Below, one piece after another: positions 57,678-64,000 of a stretch of 64,000 nt of DNA; positions within the stretch are counted from its first letter, which is position 1; each line of letters begins with the position of its first letter. The position numbers and the translations under genes are program-made. The stretch comes from Gemmata massiliana (GTDB taxonomy: Bacteria; Planctomycetota; Planctomycetia; Gemmatales; Gemmataceae): positions 1,116,001 through 1,180,000 of the forward strand of contig NZ_LR593886.1 of NCBI RefSeq assembly GCF_901538265.1, read 5' to 3'. The notes below the pieces were generated by a model that had not been told where the DNA came from, ran no database searches, and was given only the letters and a program-made list of their open reading frames with translations.

Positions 57678-58167
57678 GTGTTCGAAATCGGTACCAATTT
57701 GCGTGGTAGAGAGGCCAAGTGCCCCGTCACAAGCCGCCTAAACCCGGCGCGCGGAATGGTATTTTTTGGTTTTTCCTGAGGTAGGTGTCAGCACGTGGGG
57801 CAGGCGGGTGGCCGTGAGCAAGAATGGTGAGCACTGGCTTTCATGCCAGCCGAATCTTTATCGCGTGGCCGCACGAGAAACGCGAGAGAATGCTCTTAAA
57901 TTGTCCCGTTAGTGAGGTTATATAGCAAACCACCAGACACTCAGCTTGAGCCGTTTCGCGCCGTGAAGGTGAACCCGGCGTTCCGAATCGGCCTCGTTAT
58001 TTAGCACACCAGCTATCCCTTGGTGTGGGAGTTGCTAAATTGAATGTTTGCCCAGCACCGCGCCTTATCGCCCCGGCCGCTAGGTGGTCTTTTAATTTCG
58101 CCCCCGGTTCGGCATTCTGTTTCCGCCGCGACCGGTACAAGCGTCTGCTGGGTAAAAGGGTGTTCTC
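57678..58167. other. 490-bp gene-free region before the DAC-patatin locus
   Basis: No gene or strong hairpin recognised. It should contain the promoter of the plus-strand locus starting at 58168, whose AAAAGGG ribosome-binding site lies at 58154-58160. Confidence 0.4.
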
Positions 58168-59080
58168 ATGAGCGCCATTACTGTATTACCGAACGCTGTG
58201 TCCACTCCAGCTCAACCAACATTTACTCCTCCCTTGCCGCCCGTTAGCAGCGGAGCCATTCAGCGTTATCTCTACCTCAACCACTTGCGCCTCTACGTCG
58301 GGGCAGTAGCGTGAGAGATCGGGCGCGAGTTCACACACGCGCGACGCGGCCAGGCGGCTGGCGGAACATGTCCGTAGCCTCATTGAAGCGTTCGATGTCT
58401 GGGGCGCTCTCGTGAGTCGTGAGCCCGCCCAGACGGACGATTTGGTGTTCGACGCGATAAGTGTCCGTTGCGCCTGTGAGTAGCTCGCGCATTCATACTC
58501 GCTGCTCGACAACCTGTCTCATGAGCCGAAGTCTGACCTCAATGACCCGTGGGACGGCGAGGCGATTCGCACCATCGACCGCGCGTACGAGCAGGTGCTG
58601 GGGAGCGAGCATCTGCTGCGGTTGTGGCAGGCGGGGCGGCGCGAGGGACCGGCTCCGGTCGCGGCCTATGACCGCGCCCCGCACGAAAACATTGGCCCGA
58701 CCGAGGATGAGAAGGCGGAGGCGGTCTGGGACCGGTTGCTTGCCCGGCTCAGCGAGTGCGAAAGCGCGACCCGGGAGGCTGGCAAGACCCCGGACTCGTA
58801 CTACGAGCTGTGCCGTAAACACCGCGCGCTTTTTCTGGCCTGGTTCCATATGCTCACGCTGTACCCCGGGTGGTGGTCGGTGGACCTCCAGAACGATACC
58901 ACCGCCGCGCTCGCTCGGGCGGCGCTGGTGATGCCGGCGGGGCCGCTCCAGTCGGCGGCGGAGCGGCGGGTGGAGCTGTCCCGGGCGCACTTCCCGGTGC
59001 TGCCGTCGAGTAAAGACCCGGTCCAGTACCTGCGACTGGCGGCCGACCCCGAGCAGTCGAGCGGCCGGAGTGCCGACTAA
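58168..59080 (+). pseudogene. Unknown helical protein upstream of the DAC-patatin pair, disrupted
   Basis: The ATG at 58168 with AAGGG upstream starts about 300 codons. Coding runs to an in-frame TGA at 58312 and continues past it (EIGREFTHA). It shifts frame near 58345 (RDAARRLAEHVRSLIEAFDV), meets TAG at 58481, and resumes in a third frame (HSYSLLDNLSHEPKSDLN) to 59080. The product would be mostly helical with a Trp-rich segment (FLAWFHMLTLYPGWWSVDL). No family recognised. Same strand and 24 bases before the DAC gene, so it is probably part of the same operon. Confidence 0.55.
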
Positions 59081-59104
59081 CCCCGTAACCCGCGGGTGTG
59101 AGCC

Positions 59105-61053
59105 ATGTCCATCCGGTACATCGACTTCCGCCCGCCGCTGGCAGCCGACTCGGTCCCGCAAACGAGCGACCCACCAGTCTGTCAGCACATCCGCTCGCTC
59201 ATGGCGACCGACTTGTTGCCGGCACCCGACCGCACCTTGAACGCACGGGAGCTGTTCCAGGGAACTGCGTTGGAACTGTTCGTGAGCCTGAACCAAGACC
59301 CGTTGTGCCTGCTGGCCTTCATCGACCTGACCGGCATTCCGGTGGCCGGTATCGCCTACGAAATCGACGAACTGACCGGACGCGCGAACCCGGTCCGTGG
59401 CGGCCGTGCGTTCGCGGACATCTACGCCGCCCAGTGCCCGGCGGAGGCGGCGTTCGCGGTCGCCGAGCAGGTGTGCCGCGGCCGATTCCAGCAGCCCACC
59501 GAGGGGGAAGAAGGAGCCGACGAGCACGATCGGGCCGAGGCGCGGTTCCGTCCAGGCAAGATGATCGTCCTGCTGACCGACCCGCCCCCGCCGGACCGCA
59601 CGCCCTGGAAGGTCGGTGCGAACCGGCGCCTGGGGTCTGCATCGAAACCCCGGACCGGGTAAACCCGGCGCTGGTCGCCGAATTGGCCGAACTGGTGCGG
59701 GCGAAGACCTCGGACCTGGCCCGGCGGGCCCGCATGCGGCCGTCGCGCGGGCTTCTCGACCTGCCCCCGAGCCTGTGGGGCGGGTACTCGCCGCAGCGCC
59801 TCGTGATCGAGCCCGTGTATCACACGTATCGGGAGCGCAACCAGGGCCGGTTCGAGGACGGGGAGGCTTCGACCCCAGTAAGTATGCAATTGGCCCGGCC
59901 GGCCGACGGCATCACGGAAGAGAACCTGAGCCACCTGCTGCGGATGTGCCGGCGGGCGGTCACCTGGCGGTTGGAGGCGAAGCCGGTGCGCTGCACCGTT
60001 CTGGTTGCCCCCGGAAGTGGTTCGCGACCCTATCGAGGTCTGCCACCGCGAACTACCAGTCGCTCGTTCAGTTTACCACCCCGCACTGGTTTCACCTGAA
60101 CGAGCCGCGGCTGCGGGACCAGACCGAGCTTGCCCAAGCCGACCGGCTGGCGCTGTTCGTCAACGCCGGCACCCTGCAACTGGAAGGTATCTTCTCGTAC
60201 CACCACACCACGACCCACGGCCCGCCGGACAACACCGACCCGACCCACGACCCGGTCGACGACCACTACCGCGCGCCGGTCCCGGGGGCTCGTATTCCAC
60301 CTCCGCGAGAGCCAGGTCGAGGTGTACGACGCGAACGGGCTGCAGCTCTGGTACGACGGGTTCTGCTGGCGCGCGGACCCGTTCGCCGCGGTCCGCAAGC
60401 GGCTGCTCGCATTCTTTGGCGAGGCACTGCTCGCGGATCCGCGGCTGACCGAGCGCGTCATCACACTGCTGTCCTGTTTGCAGGACGAGCACTCGAGCAG
60501 CATCTTGGCGTTCGAGCACCACACTTGCGACCCGGCGGCCCTCCGCCCGCGCGGCCCTGGGTACACCGACGAGCAGAAGCGCCCACTGTACCCCACCGAC
60601 CGGCTCCACGGCTGGCTGGCCGAGCTGCGCCCAGTAATCGGCCCGCTCAACCACGCCAGTACCGTCCGTGACCTGCCGCTGTCGGCGGTGGTCGGGCTGC
60701 TCCAAGTCGACGGCACCCACGTAATCCGCGACACCGGGACCATTTACCGGATCGCCCACCACGTCGAGCCGTCCGCGGGCGGGGGCGCGCGGGCGTTTGC
60801 CGGCACCGGCCGGCACGCGGCCCAGATGCTGTCCGAGGTGCTCGGCACCGACGGGTTCGTCGTGAAGGTGAGCTCGAACGGCGGCCTGTACCTGTTCGAG
60901 AATAACGAGCTTGTCACTCACGTGAGCCCGGTTACAGGGACGAGCCGGTACACCGACCAGCGGCGCACCAGCACGACACCGGAGCCGGAGTCGCCCCGGC
61001 ACCGGAGCCCGCACGGACCCCCACCCGACCCCAGAGCCGGAGGCGCAGAATGA
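59105..61053 (+). pseudogene. DAC (DisA_N-like) nucleotide-cyclase protein with N-terminal sensor region, frameshifted
   Basis: About 650 codons from ATG 59105 (MSIRYIDFRPPLAADS). The frame breaks near 59635 (GGGG run), near 60010-60060 (CCCCC run and after) and near 60285 (GGGGG run). The last piece has LSAVVGLLQVDGTHVI, GTIYRIAHHV, GTGRHAAQMLSEVLGTDGF and VKVSSNGGLYLF. These line up with DGA, GTRHRAA and VSEE-G of diadenylate cyclases, though DGT replaces DGA and RHA replaces RHR. The N-terminal 450 residues resemble the sensor regions predicted in front of DAC domains in conflict systems. It would make a cyclic dinucleotide such as c-di-AMP; activity of this copy is doubtful. Its TGA overlaps the patatin ATG (61050-61053). 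Confidence 0.7.
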
Positions 61054-62131
61054 CACCCACTCCGTTCCAGGTGCTGAGCATCGACGGCGGCGGGTTCCTC
61101 GGGATGGCGACGGCCAAGTTTATCGAGCAGAGCGAACGCCACTTCGAAGCGGAGTACCAAACTCGAGTGAAGCGGGGTGAGGCTCCCGCACTCCCGCCCG
61201 GGGCGCCGGGGCCCTGGCGCTTCTCGGAGGCATTCGATCTGTTCTGTGGGACCAGCACCGGGGTCATCCTAGCCCTCGGGCTGGCGGCCGGACGCTCGGG
61301 AGCCCAACTCGCGGACCTGTATACGCGGCTCGGGCAGCGCGTGTTCGCCCGCCCCCGGTGGGAGCTCGGCGGCGGCTACCTGATACACGCGCGATACAGC
61401 AACCGTGTGCTGGCGAGGTTTCTCGCTCAAGAGTTCGCCGAACCGGGCGGCGAGCCGATGGTCCTTGATGACGTGTGGGACGGGCGCGAGTCGAACGGGC
61501 GGGGGCCGAAGGGGCGCGGGAAGGCGGTTCTCGTTACAGCCTTCAACCTGACGGCGGGTCGGCCGCGGGTGTTCAAAACGGACCACGCGCCGGAGTTGAC
61601 CCTCGATGGCGACCTGCGCCTCGCTGACCTCGCGCTCGCCAGCAGCGCGGCCCCGTTCTACTTCCCAGCCGTTCCAGTGCACAACCCACGGACCGAGGGG
61701 GCGGAACTGTTCTGCGACGGTGGGGTGGTCGCCAATCACCCCGCGCTCCTCGGGTTCACCGAAGCCGTTTCCGTACTCCGACGGCCACCGGAGTGTGTTC
61801 GGATCCTGTCGCTGACCACGCCGGGAGAAGGCTTCGGCGAGGGGACAGCGACTCTCAACCGCGGCGACCGCGGGCTGGCCCGATGGGGGGCCAAACTGCC
61901 GCCCATGTTCATCGAGTCCGGGACCGCGATTGCGGACCAAGTGCTGCGCCGGCTAATCGCCGCGCTCCCGGAGGGGCAGCGCCCCCTGTACCATCGGGTG
62001 CCGATGGTACAGGGGGCGGTTCGCAATGGACGACGCAAGCCTCCGGGCCGCAGAGGCTCACCGCCAAGAGGGCACCGACGTGGCGAACCAAGCGAACTTC
62101 CGCCAGATGGTTGGGGACGTCATCTCGTAGC
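61050..62131 (+). pseudogene. CapV-like patatin phospholipase, frameshifted near its end
   Basis: The ATG at 61050 overlaps the DAC stop. VLSIDGGGFLGMATAKFIE is the oxyanion motif, FCGTSTGVILAL the nucleophile elbow (S69) and LFCDGGVVANHP the catalytic Asp (D223). This is the CBASS CapV/bacterial patatin subfamily, which degrades membrane phospholipids when activated by a cyclic nucleotide. The frame is good to about residue 320. It then enters a perfect palindrome (61980-62018), after which the natural-looking end (MDDASLRAAEAHRQEGTDVA to TAG 62131) lies in another frame. The catalytic core is intact, so some activity may remain. Confidence 0.8.
61980..62018. repeat. 18-bp perfect inverted repeat inside the patatin gene
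   Basis: CGCCCCCTGTACCATCGG (61980-61997) and CCGATGGTACAGGGGGCG (62001-62018) are exact complements around a three-base loop. It lies where the patatin frame breaks and looks like a hairpin-templated insertion. Confidence 0.9.
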
Positions 62132-62591
62132 CGCTGTAGACGGCTCGCCGAACGGAGCGGAGCCCTTCTTCACTAGGCTTGAACTAGTCGCAGTCGCCTT
62201 CGTAGGTAGGCGAGCCACCGAGCTGGTTGTGTGGCGCGAACGCACTCTTCGGCAGTTTGAGGGCGGCGATGAGTTCGCCGGTTGCTGGCAGCGCGCGGTA
62301 TTGGTCGTGCTCGTGGCACTCCTTCTCGAAGAACGCGGACGCGGTCGAGCCAGAAGGCTCGCGAGGCGCCAACCTTGTTGTTGATGATCGGCTCCGCGTT
62401 AGTTAAATGGCTTGCCTCTCGGTCAAGGACGGCTCCTGATATTCGACTGCAACCCACCGGTTATTGCAATCACTTGGCGTGTTGCACATTGACATTCGGG
62501 CCGAGCAGGCTGAGCAGACTCTGCCAACATTCCCGACTCACACAACCCATTCGCGATTCATCATACGCTCACAGACGGGCGTGGAAGCGCC
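62132..62591. other. 460-bp region without a recognised gene
   Basis: Lies between the convergent patatin and SUMF1-domain genes. No gene, tRNA or clear terminator hairpin was recognised. Confidence 0.4.
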
Positions 62592-63403
62592 CTATCCTGT
62601 GCTCAAACAGCGGAAACCGAGAATGCCGAACCGGTAGACGGGCGCGAACACGGAGCGACGAGCCGCGCACACGTCTTGCGCGAGGTCATTCCAGCCCCCG
62701 CCCCGGATGACACGATCGGCACTAATTCCCATCGGACCCACCGGGTCCACCACACTCGCGGTCGTGTAGGGGCGCATCCCGTCCCGGCACCATTCCCACA
62801 CGTTCCCTAGCACATCGTACAGCCCCACCCGTTCGCCCGCTTCTGGCCCACCTCGTGCGTCTCATTTTCAGCGTTCTCCTTGTACCACGCCATCGCGTCC
62901 AGATCCCCGTATTGCACACCCGGCGAACCAGCACGACACGCGTACTCCCACTCTGCCTCCGTCGGTAACGCCAGATCCAGCCCCACAGTGCCGCTCAGCT
63001 TTGCCACGAACGCATGGCAATCATTCCAACTCACGCTCTCCACCGGGCAACGCGGATTCGTAAATCGGCTCGGTTTTTTGCCCATTACCGCCGACCGCAG
63101 TTCCTGCGTGCATGGGGTATCGAATAGCCAATAACCACGACTCAGGACCACCTCGTGAATCGGGCCTTCGTTGCTTCGGTGACCTTCCTCCGAATTTGGG
63201 GAGCCCATCTGGAATGAACCTGGTGGGATCCAACGCAACCGCTGCGCAACCCGCCCCTCTGCCCTTGACGAGATGGTGAACTTGACCCACAGGCCGTATC
63301 GGTCTTGGCCCCAAGTTGAGGCCCAAGCGGGAGGGCTGCCGTCCGAGAGTGGGTGTGGTAGCACGTGCGATTCCGTCTGACTTCGCACGAAATGAGGATT
63401 CAT
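62592..63403 (-). pseudogene. SUMF1/formylglycine-generating-enzyme-like protein, frameshifted
   Basis: The ATG at 63403 starts MNPHFVRSQTE. LRWIPPGSFQMGSP, GPIHEVVLSRGYWLFDTPCT, PVESVSWNDCHAFV and LPTEAEWEYACRAG are the FGE-sulfatase motifs. Near 62829 the frame shifts and continues as MGLYDVLGNVWEWCRDGM, IRGGGW and LGFRCL. Comparison with the upstream paralogue (GGGGATTGTAC there, GGGGCTGTAC here) shows a base lost after the GGGG run. Family members oxidise a Cys of sulfatases or serve as ligand-binding domains. Part of a tandem duplication. Confidence 0.85.
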
Positions 63404-63515
63404 CTCGTGTTCTTTGTGGCGAAAGAATCGCGCTCGTCGGTCGTGGCCTGTGCGGGCCTTGTCATCGCTCCAACCCGCTTCTTCCTCGCACGTCCCTTTG
63501 CTCTTCAACACGCGA

Positions 63516-64000
63516 TCACTTTCCTGAACTCAAACAGCGGAAGCCGAGGTCGAAGGCTCGGTGGTCGGACCTGTAGGTAAAATGATAGGCTGCACGCACA
63601 TCCTGTGCGTCGCGATGCCACCCCCCGCCTCGAATGACACGATCAGCACTAATTCCCATCGGACCCACCGGGTCCACCACACTCGCGGTCGTGTAGGGGC
63701 GCATCCCGTCCCAGCACCATTCCCACACGTTCCCAAGCATGTCGTACAATCCCCACCCGTTCGCCCGCTTCTGGCCCACCACTCGTGTACCTGCCTTTGT
63801 GTGCGGGTACTGCTTGTTGGGCCACTCAGACGAATCTTCTCCCTCTTCCAGATCGTACTCCCATCCGCTGTTGCCACCATACCACGCAATCGCATCCAAA
63901 CCCGGGGCGTTGTTTTCGCCGACTGTCTTCACATCACCCGTGTACGTCGATGTCGTCGTCCCCGCCCGGCACGCGTACTCCCACTGGGCTTCCGTCGGTA
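63516..64000 (-). CDS. SUMF1/formylglycine-generating-enzyme-like protein (5' end outside window)
   Basis: The frame enters from the right edge (PTEAQWEYACRAGTTTSTYT) and runs to the stop at 63516, about 161 codons. NGWGLYDMLGNVWEWCWDGM, ADRVIRGGGWHRDAQDVRAA and LGFRCLSSG are the C-terminal FGE-sulfatase motifs. Its 3' part is almost identical in DNA to the downstream paralogue (for example around 63640-63760 versus 62700-62820), showing recent tandem duplication. Whether it modifies sulfatases or only uses the fold cannot be told from this part. Confidence 0.88.
   Translation of the reverse strand, partial: PTEAQWEYACRAGTTTSTYTGDVKTVGENNAPGLDAIAWYGGNSGWEYDLEEGEDSSEWPNKQYPHTKAGTRVVGQKRANGWGLYDMLGNVWEWCWDGMRPYTTASVVDPVGPMGISADRVIRGGGWHRDAQDVRAAYHFTYRSDHRAFDLGFRCLSSGK

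Noticed and set aside
58168-62131. Canonical CBASS operon
   Set aside because: The patatin is CapV-like, but the partner lacks CD-NTase motifs (GS with DxD) and matches DAC motifs instead; no Cap2/Cap3 or HORMA/TRIP13 genes are present.
1-64000. Retrons, DGRs or CRISPR-associated genes
   Set aside because: No reverse transcriptase YxDD motif, no cas-like protein and no spacer array were seen.

Overview
The window is GC-rich and gene-dense, and probably comes from a Gemmataceae-like planctomycete. This is inferred from the giant YD-repeat/SBBP protein, the large TPR-glycosyltransferase fusion, the tandem formylglycine-generating-enzyme (SUMF1) proteins, and the mix of IS701, IS66 and IS630 elements. 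No ribosomal RNA or housekeeping gene is present to confirm it. Most of the window is accessory DNA.

Layout. 1-8 kb: a minus-strand SIR2-domain protein (at least 1462 residues, running off the left edge) that looks like an antiphage effector, then a small unknown gene overlapping a MobF/TrwC-type relaxase-helicase. 8-12 kb: a patatin-like phospholipase, an IS630-type transposase with a frame change, and a dienelactone-hydrolase-like protein. 12-18 kb: a 1669-residue fusion of three glycosyltransferase domains, a methyltransferase domain and TPRs, preceded on the same strand by an FkbM methyltransferase; together they look like a surface-glycan module. 19-34 kb: an 11.1-kb RHS/YD-repeat gene whose AT-richer tip encodes a transglutaminase-like Cys-His-Asp domain, a possible immunity or partner protein, a methyltransferase-TPR protein and a GT2 glycosyltransferase. 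34.2-36.7 kb: a complete IS66 element with an 8-bp target duplication.

36.8-40.3 kb: a vapB-vapC-tyrosine recombinase operon joined by 4-nt overlaps, the remains of a second relaxase, and another vapBC-like pair. 40.5-47.4 kb: a plus-strand set of a ParB-like protein, a VirD4/TraD-like coupling ATPase and about ten small, mostly membrane or hypothetical, proteins, resembling a reduced conjugation or mobilisation module. It ends against a convergent tyrosine recombinase (47.4-48.5 kb).

48.6-57.7 kb: an element with a tyrosine recombinase gene split by an IS701 element (TTAA duplication), whose 3' end overlaps a tRNA 3'-end fragment. Next comes a translationally coupled replication cassette (DUF669-like protein, AEP primase, DnaB/RecA-like ATPase, winged-helix protein), then small unknown genes and a fragment resembling the C-terminus of a DNA methyltransferase.

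58.2-62.1 kb: the most unusual locus. An unknown helical protein is followed by a protein ending in a DisA/DAC-like (diadenylate cyclase) domain, whose stop overlaps the start of a CapV-like patatin phospholipase by 4 nt. This suggests a nucleotide-second-messenger abortive-infection cassette using a DAC-type enzyme instead of a CD-NTase. All three genes carry stops or frameshifts here, so this copy is probably decayed. 62.6-64 kb: two tandem SUMF1-domain genes on the minus strand, one frameshifted and one running off the right edge.
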